From positions 62,001 through 126,000 of the forward strand of contig CAIIXF020000058.1 in NCBI GenBank assembly GCA_903813345.2: a stretch of DNA of 64,000 nucleotides. The letters run 5' to 3'. The stretch comes from Owenia fusiformis (Eukaryota > Annelida > Polychaeta > Sabellida > Oweniidae). The notes beneath the pieces are model-generated. The model was not told the origin of the DNA and did not search any database. It worked only from the letters and a program-made list of their open reading frames with translations. How positions within the stretch are numbered: the stretch's first letter is position 1; every line of letters begins with the position of its first letter. This document shows, in pieces, positions 35,259 through 48,600 of this stretch. Made by a program: the position numbers and the translations under genes.

Positions 35259-35528
35259 CATTGACAAAGAGTTGAGCAGAGGTATGATGATCCCCTGGTA
35301 GCTTCATAGTATATTTAGCTTTCTGATCAATCTGAGCATCGGGGAACTCAAGAATATAAGTATTTCCCTCCATTTTGAACACATAGCCCTCACTCTCATT
35401 CAGCTCCTTATCATCTTTCAACCATGTTACTGGTACATTGGCCTTTGAGAGCTGGCAGGAGAGCTGGGCACTGTCATGCACGTAGCAGTCAGTGTCAGTC
35501 AGAGGGCTCACAATCTCAACAGGCTCCT
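35259..35528 (-). CDS. E11: Ig I-set domain exon
   Basis: 90 codons opening E-E-P-V-E-I-V-S-P-L. B-strand Cys in Q-L-S-C-Q-L-S-K, Trp in V-T-W-L-K-D-D, F strand Q-K-A-K-Y-T-M-K-L without Cys and one extra residue (P-G-D-H-H) in the F-G turn. Ends L-F-V-N-G before GTGAGT. Last Ig before the linker block E12 to E17. Confidence 0.92.
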
Positions 35529-36428
35529 CTGTAAGTTAGTGGCAAATAGAAATGTTAAAGTTAATGAGATTGTTGTTGTTATAAAGCTAGCCTAGCCCCA
35601 AAGTTACAGGCCCAGTAAATGAAATATAGATGACGCAGTAGAGGATTAAGCAGATGGCTTAGCAGACGGCCTAGCAAACGACTTAGCAGACGGCTAAGTA
35701 GATAGCATCAAAAGACTGCTTCATCTCTTTGTATATTTAATGGGAGAGGTACTTTTTTATTCCAAGAGAGTGTAGCAAAAGGGCTAAGCTTACTAGTATA
35801 TAGTCAATGTTAGAGTCAGTAAAATATACACCAGTTATATACAGAAGATATAGTATTAACACTAGATAGCTTTAGATTTCAGATATATCTCAGTTAGACA
35901 GTTAATTTCATTATTGAAGCAAGGAATCTTGTATTTTAGAATCAGAGGATTTAGATACGTTACTGTTTGTTGTTATAAGCACACTTCTAGAATATAAGGG
36001 GATGAAATATAGAATTAGAGAGATTAACACTAAATATCAATTAAATATAGTATTATTGTATAATGTTAATGTTTGAGGAGCAAAAAGTGAGTATTCCAAA
36101 GGCTGCATTCACTCAAGTATTCACTCACTGCTACCCTTCTATAGGTAGATACTTCAGTGCTCTCTCGTATTACAATCATACACATCAAGTTTTCATGGTG
36201 ATACTCTCCATACACACATTCTCTTTTCACACAGTACATCATCACAATTTCTGATGGCCATATTGAAGTCCATATATGAAATATGTATGCAATGTCATAT
36301 GCAAGGGATGAGTTATACCAACAAGGAATGAGATTGAAACAGATTGGCATACAACAGTGTATTCATTCATTGTGTGTTCGCAAAGATTCCTACATGACCA
36401 CCAGGAAGATATGTTTATATTGACTTAC
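35529..36428 (-). other. Intron between E10 and E11
   Basis: 900 bp. Holds the 12-bp minisatellite at 35649-35708; no exon seen. Confidence 0.6.
35649..35708. repeat. 12-bp minisatellite, five units
   Basis: Five consecutive 12-mers of the form AGCAGACGGCTT with one to four differences each, inside the intron between E10 and E11. Confidence 0.75.
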
Positions 36429-36520
36429 CTTCCACCCAAAGCATAGCAACTGATGACTTGTCAGCTACCTTAAATGTATACTCTGCCTCATCATCTAAGT
36501 TTGAGTCACGGACAATCAAC
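36429..36520 (-). CDS. E10: 3' half of the split Ig domain
   Basis: 92 bp, too short to show up as a free reading frame. It opens with the G that completes Arg (H-R-L-I-V-R-D-S-N) and continues L-D-D-E-A-E-Y-T-F-K-V to L-W-V-E-G before GTAAGT. The joint H-R-L-I-V restores the conserved G-x-x-H-x-L-I-V strand E. Acceptor TTTGTAG. The separating intron (36521-36826) is 306 bp. Confidence 0.88.
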
Positions 36521-36826
36521 CTACAAATTAGTTCATATTTATGTGAGCAAATTAATTTGAATGTCCATGTAAAGATGTCACAATCGCATAACTAATAAAC
36601 TTCAGAAATTCAATAGCTCATATTCAATCATACTCACTACAAACTATGAAAAGAATCAGGACTAGAGTTACATATCAAATTATCCAACAATATTTTTGGT
36701 GCATTGATTTTTGACTTTTTTCAAAGAAGGACAGTATTAAGCCAATACACTGCCCTAGATGTCATAAAATAATATCAGTTATGGTTCCAGAAACATGAAC
36801 GTCTTTGTTCAGTCTTGCACACTTAC

Positions 36827-37001
36827 CTGTGCACACAGCCAATAGAGATCATCTCATATTTAGAGCTAGCAGCAAGAGGCTTGCCATCACAATACCATGT
36901 GACATCACAGTTCTCCTTGGACACTTCACACTCAAATGAAACTGTCTCATTCTCTGTGCACTCCTTCTCTTGGAGTGGTTTTACTATCTCAACTGGTATG
37001 G
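36827..37001 (-). CDS. E9: 5' half of a split Ig domain
   Basis: 175 bp, phase 1 acceptor (A-I-P-V-E-I-V-K-P-L), ending after the AG of an Arg codon, so phase 2. Carries the B-strand Cys (F-E-C-E-V-S-K) and Trp in V-T-W-Y-C-D-G. The donor is CACAG|GTAAGTG. Together with E10 it gives exactly 267 bp, the standard Ig module. This is the only Ig domain in the window interrupted by an intron. Confidence 0.88.
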
Positions 37002-39697
37002 CTGTAAGCAGAAACAATGTACAATAGTAAAGGATGGTGGTATAGCAAAATACAAAAATATACAGTATGAAAAACATTGTGACAGAATGTTTATCGGATT
37101 TATAATTTACCAGTGAAATATTGCTTGTCTAAGATGGATGTTCTATTAAATTTTTAATCCTCAACAATACATATTATACAATACTATACATTTTATAGAA
37201 ACATAAACAGTGCATTTCACATATAGAATAATTTAACAATGTAGTTCAGACTAACATGTATTTTTTTCAACAGCAGGCCATATATCCAATGTATATGCAA
37301 GTTTTTCATCCATCATGGGGGTTGATCTGTTGGCACTAACAAACATATACACATGTGTACTATCAAGACCCCATTCCTATATCATGAGCTTGCTTGTGGT
37401 AGCATTAATTTAAAGAGGGACATCACTCTTGAATATAGCCTGTCACATTTCTGATACTGATATCAAGCTCACAGTGGGATGGAGTCAAGAAAGATCCATG
37501 GTAACTCAAAATATAGAGAAATCAACCACTCACCTCATTTCAAGCACAGAGCACATTGCTAGATAGCAATACATACTCACTCTATGAACACTCATGTAAA
37601 TGAGGAGGGCTTCCGAAGCTAAAATGTTTGTAAGAAACCTTGACAGTGAGTCCAATAAGCCAAAACCAATACTGACCAATGCTACAGATCATGTCATCTA
37701 CCTTACAAATGTCCTACTTTGATCCAGCATGCAAAGAAAGTTCTACCATTAAAAAGCACTAGTATTCCATGAAGATATACAGTTAGTCAAATATGAAGGC
37801 TGCTAAGACTGACTAAAGGTGTTCACCATGGAGTATATGCTCACTTTAGAGAAGTGTTCACTTACATTAAGTTTAATTGTATCAAGCATGCTCATTGATT
37901 GATCACTTTTATTTCAAATGACACCTGTACCACTCACTACTACAAAGATATAGTTTAAAGGTGTAAAGCCATGACCAGATTTACCAGTGACAGTTTGTCA
38001 TTGATAGTGATCTGAAACAGTAAACCATCACCGGACCACTATATTTACTAAAATACTCATCTAATACTGTTCAATATATTGTATGATTACTACAGTGGAG
38101 TTTATTGTATGATAAGGTGCAATGATTGGCACAGTGCATGCAGGATTTGTTTCATTACACAAAGGTTGTGTGTTGTAATTGTCATGCAATACTTACCTTA
38201 CATTTACTTACTGTACAACAGACACAAGATATCCTAATAGACAAACATATAGCTGTAGAATCACAAAGCTCTACTGTCTTATAAATATGTTGAAATAAGA
38301 AAAACAATTTCAATTTCAAAATCACCTTTTGTGACTTAATTTCCCCCAATGCATTATATGAAACACCACATTCTCCAAAACAGGAGTCATATATTATCTA
38401 CTCCCCTGAATTCAATTCTTCATTCTTCCAAAAAGGGACTAAGTGGATGTTGTTTGAAGGTCTGTACTTTGAGAATAAAATTCATGTTGGTGAATTTAAA
38501 CTTGTGCCAAAGGTAGGTTAAAACCAAGTAACATCAGAAATATTAGGTTTTTTGAAAAGGTATCAAAAGTATAGTAAAGTAGGGCTTGAGATTCTACAAC
38601 ACATGCTACCTTGTTGTCTTCATTCTTCATGTTCATGATCCTCAGTCCAATGTTGTTCCTTGTCCATTGTAGGCTCAGTTTGTTCTGTTGGGTCTCCGAA
38701 AGTTACAGCATGCATGTTGTTATGTTTGTTATGTAGAATTCAAGGAGGAGTTTAGGAATTAACAGGCGCCATAACTTCAGGGGTCTTATCATTATGAAGC
38801 ATATTATCATGTGGAAAATATGAAAAATCTGATAGTAGACAAGTAAGGGAATGGAAGTCAAACAACCCTGGGATTGGTAGGTTTGCTTTAATTTGCAATT
38901 TGTTTCATTCATAGTACGTATATGATAGCCTTAGCCAAACTAGGCAATACATTTTACCAGGGTGATTGAACATAGGGTTGTGGCTTTACTCTTCTAAGAT
39001 CATATTTTGTTTTTACAATACTTTTATAAGACACACAGCATCCAGAAGGTCATTTAATAAAGATTTTATGTGCAACCATCATGAGTTTCTTTCAGGTCAA
39101 ACATGTTAAAAACATTTTACATGCCATGTTTTGTAGTTGTATCTAATAAATGTACATTAATTTTCAAAAGTATCTTTTGACTCCTCATCATGATTTGCTT
39201 CATGGATTTACAATGGTTTAAAAAGCCACAATTGCACTCACTAAAAAACATAAAAACATATGTGTTTTTTATTAATAAATCTTTAATGTTAAAGGATTCT
39301 ATATTTATATACATACATTAACAATAACAAGCAAGTTTTGTTGATAACATCCTATATGTGCCATGTAGTAACAATATACTCATGCATCAACATTTTAAGT
39401 TACATAAACTAAATAATTACACCCTAAGTATACACCCATCCTCCAAATACAGGGCCACAGCATACATGCTTCCCTCCTTCACAATTGATATTGTCTGCAG
39501 CCCTATGCTTGGGGTATGAGCATCAAAATTGGACCAAAAACTATTGAATACAAGCAAGGTGAGGTAACGTAAATGTCTTTTAAAAAATATACATCTTTTA
39601 AGAGTATTATTTTCTACAATATTTGAGTATCAATATTATATCATATTGTATCTACATTACATAATATCATATATATCTCTATATTGGCAGGCTATAT
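37002..39697 (-). other. Region between E8 stop and E9: putative 3' UTR plus intron
   Basis: 2,696 bp without an Ig exon. The first ~430 bases after the stop may be 3' UTR of the E8 isoform; in transcripts that skip E8 all of it is intron. At 38610-38693 there is an 84-bp phase-matched exon-like segment that contains one in-frame stop (see findings). Otherwise AT-rich with nothing recognised. Confidence 0.5.
39268..39273 (-). terminator. Candidate polyadenylation signal for the E8-terminated transcript
   Basis: Reads AATAAA on the minus strand, about 425 bases past the E8 stop codon, and is the first such hexamer I see downstream of it. It fits a short 3' UTR for an isoform ending in E8. A hexamer this common in AT-rich DNA can occur by chance. 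Confidence 0.35.
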
Positions 39698-42600
39698 TTA
39701 TAAGTCTATACGCCATATCTTTTTCCCATCAACAAGAGTGCTCTCCCCTGCCAAAGACCCTTCTGAACTTATAACAGAACTTCTAGACAATGGTCTTTCA
39801 ACTCTAGATACAACAGAACTAGATTGTATTACATTTTTTCTCATGGAAGAGTATGATGAGGTACTAGTTGAGACATGATCAGATCCTATCATCTGACCAC
39901 TTGCCATGTGTCTGCCAAAATCCCCAGGTCCTCGCAACTGGTAATCCATTTCTATTGGCCTTTCACTTGTGTATTCACTATGATGTTGTTCCTCTCTAAC
40001 ATAACCTGATGTGTGAGCCCCTGTGTCTGGATCAACTGATTGAAATTTTTGGAGAGACACTGAGGATCTTGGCTTAAAGCCCCCTACACTAGCACTTTGC
40101 CCTCCATCAATAACATCAACTGTTACATTGGACCTTTCAACGTCTCTTGGAAATGTGGCAAGATTGATTACAGGTGGGGGTGTATCAATACTTGAATCTT
40201 GATCAGTTGTGGTGTTTACCTTATGTACAGTAAATGCACTACCTGAACTACTAGATGATACATGAGCTTCATTATTTCTAATACTAGACTGACTAATTGA
40301 ATCTCTTCCTAACTGAGATACTGGGAGAGCAGGTTCCTGATTATCTTGGGACCCTCTACTAGATAAAGTGTCTGTTTCAATTCTATGAATTGTAAAAGTT
40401 GGTTGGACCCCTTGTTCCAGAGCTGTTGTCTGGACAGGTATTTCATGAGTATTTGAGGTGGTACTTGTAAAATGTGATTTTGTTTCTTTAATTGTAAATG
40501 TTGGATCATGAAAGCTTGTTTCATTTCTGAGATTCACTTGTATTGGTATCTCTTGTTGGGAATGTTCACCATGAACAATAGTGGTATAGGCGCTCTCATG
40601 AACAGTATTATCATCAGTGGGGTTACCTTCACGTTTTATATTTAAAACTATAGGGACTTCATAACCTGGTGAACTATGTGTCTCAGTATGTGTTGATTGA
40701 GTAGAATGATTTATTACATGAGATTCATTTCTAATGTTAACTACGGGGACCTCATAGCCAGTTGGCTCTGTAACCGTGTTCTGAAACTGGTGTGTCATTT
40801 GGACATGAGGGGATACCCTAGCTACATTCATATCAGCACTTCTAACAGGCACAACAGTGTCCCAACTAGTATTTTGAATAGTGAACTTAGGCTCTGTGGA
40901 TTTAGTCTCAGTTTGAAGATTAATCTGTATTGGTATTTCTTGACTTTGAACACCTGAAATATGCTCTGATCTTTGAGTTGTGTAAGAAGGGATTTCATAA
41001 TCTCCTGAATCTATTCGACCATGTTTTTGCCCAGTGAGAGTGACAGAAGGAGACACCATTGGTACATTCCCCTGGAAAGGGGTTTCATATTCTGAACTAT
41101 CTTCCCTGTGTGTTACCCTCTGAACATTAAAAGATGGACTCTGACTTATTCTAACTACATTGGGCGATTCTCTACCTTTGTTTTCTCTTACATTTGTTCT
41201 ATCTAATGATTCATAATCATCCTGAGTATTGAATTTTTCAAAGTTGATTGAAATAGTTTTAGGGGCAGTTTGAGTGGCATAAACATGTGTTTGATCATTT
41301 TGAGTATTTGTCTGTTGAACTACTGATGAATTGTAAGATGATTTACTCACATGTTCTGAATATGAATGCATATCAGTTGAAACCTGATCTTGAGATATAA
41401 CATCTATATATTGTGTCTGTCCACCAGGAACTGTTTCAGTGGTTACACTAACAACTTTAGCTTTAGACACTTGACCTGTAGGCACAGGGGAAAGTGAACT
41501 ACCAGGGTTTATTGTCACTTGGGTAGCATGTAGGGAAGATGATGAACTAGGCCTTGAATCAGATCTTGGTTTATGGAGGGAAGAGTATGTGCTAGACACA
41601 GAGTCGTGCCTATCAGTGATGAAATGATCAATAGTGGTATAGTCTGTCGAAACTCTATTAACCGATTTAGTATATGATTCACTGTTCTTATAATCATGAT
41701 CAATTCTATTGGTGGTTATTTCATGTACATCATCATAATCATTCCCAGATGCTCTGTTGGAAGCATATGATCTCCTATTCCGTTGTGTATTTTTAGTACC
41801 AAATGAAATCTCATTGACATCATCATAATCAGAACCTGATGCCCTGTATGAATCAGATGGGGTTCTTGTTTGTTGTCTGCGGATTTCCCGCAATGGCATG
41901 GGGGATTTTGCTCGTATTTCTTTCTGCTGTTTTTCATCAGTTGGAAATTCTAAAATGTAGCATTTTGGTGCAGTCATCTGTTCAGTCACTTCAACATTAT
42001 CATGGTCAATATGCAGGACAGTTGCCATTTGGTTGTCTTGCTTTCGCTGAATACCAACAGTATCAGACTCTCCCTTATATGGATTGGATAAATCTACTGT
42101 GATAACAGCCTTTTCAGAGTGAACAGATGATGGTCTGCTTTGTGAGGTATCCAACGACACATTTCCCATTACAGTAACATTAGGTTCTTGTATGACACCT
42201 TCTTCAAATACATCAATCTGTCGTGACTCAAGTGAGGTTACTGACTTTGTGGTATAAACTGCAATTATTTGTGGCTCAGACGGCTCATCAGGAATAACTT
42301 GTAAATATTCCTCTTCAGTCAATGTTGTATAGTCTTCCTCTTCATTTCTATAAACTTCTCTTTGTTGCTTATCTTCATTGTTGAGGATCAAATTAAGCTC
42401 AGATGTCTCAACAATTGCCGTTGTATCTTCTGCTTCATACTCTTTATCTACTATTTCTCCTTTGTTTTTCAAAATAAGATCTAGTTGCCTCTCACGTGCT
42501 TGAGCAAGAGTATCATATTCAGTTATTTTTTCATATTCAGTTATATATCTATCTTCAACTATTCCATAGTCAGTTGTATCACGTCTGACTTTTGTAGTTT

Positions 42601-45600
42601 GTTGCTCATAAGATTCATCTTTCACCATGTCTTGTACCTCTGTTTGGGTTGGAATAATTGCCCTTGTTGGCTGTAGATTTGTAGATATGGCAACATTTCT
42701 TTGGTCAAACCCAGTTTGCATCTGAATAGTTCTCTGCTTAATATGTGTTTGTGTTTCCCTAGTATCACCACTAGATTGTGCTGTTTGGGTATCAATCTCA
42801 CTCTGTTCCACATTTGTTTGTGTCTGTTCAGTGGAAGTAACAGCATGGTCTTCACCTGTTCTGACAGTTCTCATCAGTGGTTGAATTGTTTGTGTTCCAA
42901 ATGAATATGCCTCCAAAGGCTCACATTGTGTGTCACTTGTATGCTGGGTTGTTACTGGTGTCTGAGTAAAGTATTCATAACTTTCTGCAATAGCTTCAAC
43001 ACCTATTGATGATTGGCTAACAGCTGTCTGAGTTTGGGCCTCATCAAAATATGTCATCTCTTCATGGACCTCAAATCTAGGATAGTTTTCGAATTCAACT
43101 TGAGGGGCTTGAGTAGGGACAATGACTTCTTGTATGATTTCTGGTTCAGGATCAGTTTCGGTGCCCATTTCCCTTGAATTAAAAATAATTTGGGTGCCAA
43201 CATCATACAAGTCAACATACGTTTGACTGACCACCTCAGATGTTGTAGCGATACTATCTCCAGTACCTGTTGTTGATTGTGGAATTGAAGTTTGAGTTGA
43301 GGTAACAGCCTGACTTACATCTGTTGTAGTGTGTTGCTCCTTGGTTTCACTTATCATCTGGGATCCAATGGAATATTGTTCAATATAAGTCTGAGTTTGT
43401 ACAACTCCTCTATGGACTGGCTCCATTTGCGATCCAGTGGTAGTCAGATCAATACTGGTCTGAGTCTCAGTTGTAAATGCCTCTGGAATTTCAGGAACAA
43501 CATACACACCTTTAGAAGCTTGTTCCGTGGTTGGTGTCTGAGTAACTACATCTTCACCAATAAATTTAACTGGTGATGAGCCACGATCAGTAGTTACTGG
43601 TTCAAACTGTATACCAACAGTTCCCTGGTCAACTGATGTCTGTGTTCCGCATACAAATGTCTCCCATTCATATTGTGTATTTGATGTACTTTGATATATA
43701 ACTGGTGTTTGTGTTTGTGAAATACCCTGCTCAACTTGATCAGTTGAGGTATATGCTTCATAACTCTCAGGGTATATTTGAGCACCAAATGAAGTTTGCT
43801 CAATAAAAGTTTGTGTGACTTCTGTCTGGACTGGTACGGGTTCAGGAATTGCCTCACATGCTACAGAGTCTTGCTCAATGAATGTCTGAGTTTGGACAAC
43901 CCCTGTATCAATTGGTATAGGAGAGGCAGCCATTTCCCTGTATCCTATTGCCATCTGAGTTCCAGTTGTAGATTGTTCAATGAAAGTTTGACTCTGAGCA
44001 ATGGACATTTCAGCAATGTCGCTCTGCATTTCAGTTGATCTTAGTTCCACTATTGTCGTCTGTGTAGTGTTTTTTGCATATTCAACAGTATCAGTAGCTA
44101 CACCACATTCCTTAACATCAGATTCATACTGGATTCCAGAGGATGTAACATCGACTGCAGTTGTCTGTGTTTCTATGACTGAAGTATCTGTGAGGTCAGT
44201 AACCATTCCAGTTGATTCAACTTTAACGTAATTTGTCTGAGTTTGGATTTCTTCAACATCTTGTGGTATAGGTGACATTCCTCTGCTTTCTGTAACCTGG
44301 GACATTTGTATACCTATAGTGCCCTGTTCAATAACTGTTTGACTTACTCCATGTTGCAGTTCAACATTTTCAGACTGGGTCTCTGAAGAGGCCAATTCAA
44401 CAGTTGCAGTCTGTGTAGAACCCCTAGAGAATTCAAGCATGATTGTAGACATTTCTTGGTCTACAAGCTCTGCAGTATTCTGAACAGAAGAGTCCCTCTG
44501 GTCTACGCTTGTCTGGGAAAAGGCAACTGCAGATTCTGGGACATGATCAACACCGACTGATGAGTATTCTTTAATTTCAGTTTGTGTGTCACATTCATAT
44601 ACATCCAATGGGATAGGAGAGACACTTCTTTCCGTCACTGACTCAACAGCTTGAACACTAGAATTGGACTGATCTAGAAATGTTTGAGTCATTCCAGGTA
44701 ATGTTTCTGTAACATCAGATTGAGATTCACTATTGCTAAGCTGAACAATTGGAGTTTGTGTTGCTGATAGTGCAACCTCTGTTATTTCAGTCTCAGTAGT
44801 TTGATGAAACTGTCCAGGTGCCTCCTGGATACCACATGACACTTTTCGAACAGTTGGTGTCTGTGACGCGCCTACCAACATATCTGGATATGTATTACCA
44901 ACTCCGACTGACTGTTGGTCAGTGCTTGTTTGTGTGCTCCCTTCTTCAACATATAATGGTAGAGGTGAAGCACCACGATCAAACATCATTTCAACAGCTT
45001 GGGTAGATGTCTCGTCGTATTCTTTGATAAGTGTTTGACTATGGCTGACTTTCATTTCCAATGCTTCATATTGTGTCTCTGAATTAAACTGAGCCACAGA
45101 GGGTGTTTGTGTAGACATAGGGCCAAAGTCAGGTTGGATTGTACCTGTTCCCATATCATAACTCTCAGGATACATTTGAGCACCAAAGGACGTTTGCTCA
45201 ATAAATGTTTGTGTGTTAGCAGCATAAACATCTATTGGTTCGGGACTGGCGTCAACACCAACAGAATGACACTCAACATATGTTTGTGTTACTGTATCAC
45301 TGGAGACAACAGGTATTGGAGATGATGCTCTTTGTTCAGTCTCAGTGACCATCTGAGACGCAACTGAGGATTGATCTACAACTGTCTGTGTTGTACCTAG
45401 TTTTGTTTCTGTTATCTCAGATTGTGTCTCAGTAGTTGTCTGCTCTAGCACTGGTGTCTGGGTAGATGATTTGCTGTATTCTACATATACTGTTGATGTT
45501 TCCTGGTCATTTAGATCAGGGGATTCTTGAACACCATATGAAGCTTGAGCAACTATTGGAGTCTGAGACTGCCCAATAATAGTGTCTGGTGGTTGATTTC

Positions 45601-48600
45601 CAACTCCAATTGACTGCTGCTCTATCAATGTTTGAGTTTCAATGCTTCCACTCTCAATTGGTACTGGTGAGGCAGATCTGTCTTGATATAGAACTGGATC
45701 CATTTGGGTCACAGAATCATCAAATTCCTTGATAACAGTCTGCGTATGACCAGCAGATGTTTCCACTCCTTCATATTGAGTTTCAGATGTGTTTTGTACC
45801 ACAACAGGAGTCTGGGTTGATGAGAGGAGACATTCAACTGTCTCAGTTGACGTCATCTGATCTGCACTTACTGGGGTCTCCTGGACACCAAATGAAGCAT
45901 GTTGGACAATGGTAGTCTGGGAATGGCTGACCATGGTTTCTGGGGGAGATATTCCAACTCCTATTGATTCTTGCTCGATAGTTGTTTGTGTCATACAGTC
46001 CCATAAGTCAGGTTCTACAGGAGATACACCTCTGTCTGTCATCATCTCAACAGCCTGGGTAAAACTAGAGTCATATTCCACGATACGGGTTTGACTTTGT
46101 CCAACTTTCAATTCCATGGCTTCATACTGGGTCTCTGAATTGAAATGAGCGACTGAAGGTGTTTGAGTTGCTAATGGGGCTTGTTCAGGTTGAATGGTTG
46201 TGGTTGACCGATCAATGCTTTCTGGGTACATTTGAGCACCAAAAGATGACTGTTGTATAAATGTTTGAGTATTTCCAACAGACATTTCTGGAACGTCAGG
46301 GATGATTTCAACACCAATTGAATTCTGTTCAATGAAAGTCTGAGTCTGAATTTCATTTCCTTCTACTAATATTGGGGAAGTGGACCTATGATCAGTTTCA
46401 CTTTGCATTTGAATACCTTTTGATTTTTGATCAACTGAAGTTTGAGTAGTGCCAAAATTAGTTTCAGTTACATCTGATTGTGTTTCACTTGTACTTTGTT
46501 CTAATATTGGGGTCTGAGTGGAACTCTTACTTAATTCTACTGACTCAGTCGAGGTCTCTTGACTAAAGCTCTCTGGAGTTTCTTGGACACCTGTTGAAGC
46601 TAATTCAATGATATGAGTTTGAGAATGAGCCATGATAGTGTCAGGAGGTTGAATACCTACTCCTACAGACTGCTGCTCTACACTTAATGTCTGAGTTGTT
46701 ATAGTACCTAACTCTACCTGCATTGGGGAAGCTGACCTATCTTCATATATCATTGGTTCCATTTGAGTATAAGACTCATCATATTCTGCTGTGAACGTTT
46801 GGGTATGACCTATACTTTGTTCTAATGCTTCATACTGAGATTCTGAGGACGTGTGTAACACAGATGTAGTTTGAGTTGTGGTTACATTCTGTTCAATGGC
46901 AGTTGTTGATGTACTAATTTCAGAACTTTCTGGTTCTATCTGGGAACCAAATGAAGATTTGCCTACTTCAGTGGTCTGAGTCATACTAACACTTGTTTCA
47001 GCAATCTTGGGATAGACTTCAACACCTTTTGAGGCTTGTTCAATGATTAAAGTTTGAGTGACCGATTCAGACACTTCACTAGCTACAGGCGAGGTTGACC
47101 TTGTTTCAGTATCTGTATCTTTCTGAACACCAAAACTTGACCGATTTACAGATGTCTGAGTATATGTTACATTTGTATCTTTACTATCAGATTGAGTCTG
47201 AGACGTGCTTCTTTCTATTTGTATAGTTTGTGTAGCGATCTGGCTGCCATCAACATAATCAGTGTATGTTTCCTGATCAGTGGTATAACCATTTTCATAC
47301 TGAACACCCAATGATGACTGAGACACATTCACAGTTTGTGAAAAGCTAGCATAAGAATCAGGACATACACCTACACTTTTAGACTCTTGGTTGATTTCTG
47401 TCTGGACAGCCAGCTCACTCACATCTACATATTTAGGTGGTGGGGCATGCTGAATAAATTCCTGCTCAATTGAAACTATTTCTGGTTCATATACCTCAGA
47501 CTGGGTTTCTGAATCATTTTGAACTATATGAGGTGTCTGAGTAGAAGACACTCCCAGATTAACAGTAGGCATTGAGGTACCACAATCATATCTTTCATTT
47601 TCAATTAAAGTATGAATACCAACCGACGACTGATTGACCCTAGTTTGAGTTTGAGATGTATTCTGAGCAGGATACATGAAGACACCAACCCCTTGAGACT
47701 GTAAGGCTTTAGGAGATGTTTGGGTTGCAATTTCATTTCCAATGACTGATGATGAGATGGGAACAATTTCACTAACAACCTCAGTGACAAACTCATTTAT
47801 AACATGGTATTTCCTTCTCTCTGGGATACTGACAGACTTAGCTGTTGTAAACTTTTTAGGTAACTTACAAACCTTGGGAACTTCAAAAATCAGCTCTGAC
47901 TTTTTGTGACTTTCGAGTTTTTCTTCCTCAGTAAAAGTATTATGCGTTTCATGAATTATCAAAACCTCTTCTTTCCTACGTTTTCTTTCAATCTCTAGAT
48001 CAGTTTTAGTCAATCCTGGTTTGGGTACAGTGAATACAATTTCATGTGGCTCACGTACGCCTTCTAAATTTTTATAGATTGCTGAAGTGAAGCTTTGTTG
48101 TGAGTCAAGATCAGTAACACTGACACTGTCTATTTGATCTGAACTATAGTCACTCTCCACATCTGATATATTACGCTTCACTGGGGAGCGGTTGATTTCC
48201 ACTTCTACATGATATTTTACATTGCCATCCATTAGTTCATCAGAGCTACTCAGAGAGTCTTGGTTTAGGGAAGTAGTACCACCAATAGGTATTGTTTCAG
48301 CATTGTCTATATCCAGATAAAGTTCAACTGTATGATCCCCTTCAACTTGGATAGTCCTAGTGTCAGAGCTCTGAAGCGTGCTGCTTGTATCAATAGTCCT
48401 AGTACTGGATGTAGTGTGGGTTGTTGTTGTGGTATACTGGGAGCGGGATTCTTCGTCGATAGTGTCCATCACACCTTCAACAGCATATGACAGGAAGGCT
48501 TCTCTAGAGGGGTGAACAGGAGAAGTTGGCAAAGCATTCGGGTCAATGGAAGTCTGAATTAATTCATGACTGGTTAAAGATTCGGGGGACAAATCCTCAG

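Noticed and set aside
36066-36350. 94-codon minus-strand frame in the E10-E11 intron
   Set aside because: No Ig pattern, no suitable splice pair, and it overlaps another frame on the opposite strand of similar length.
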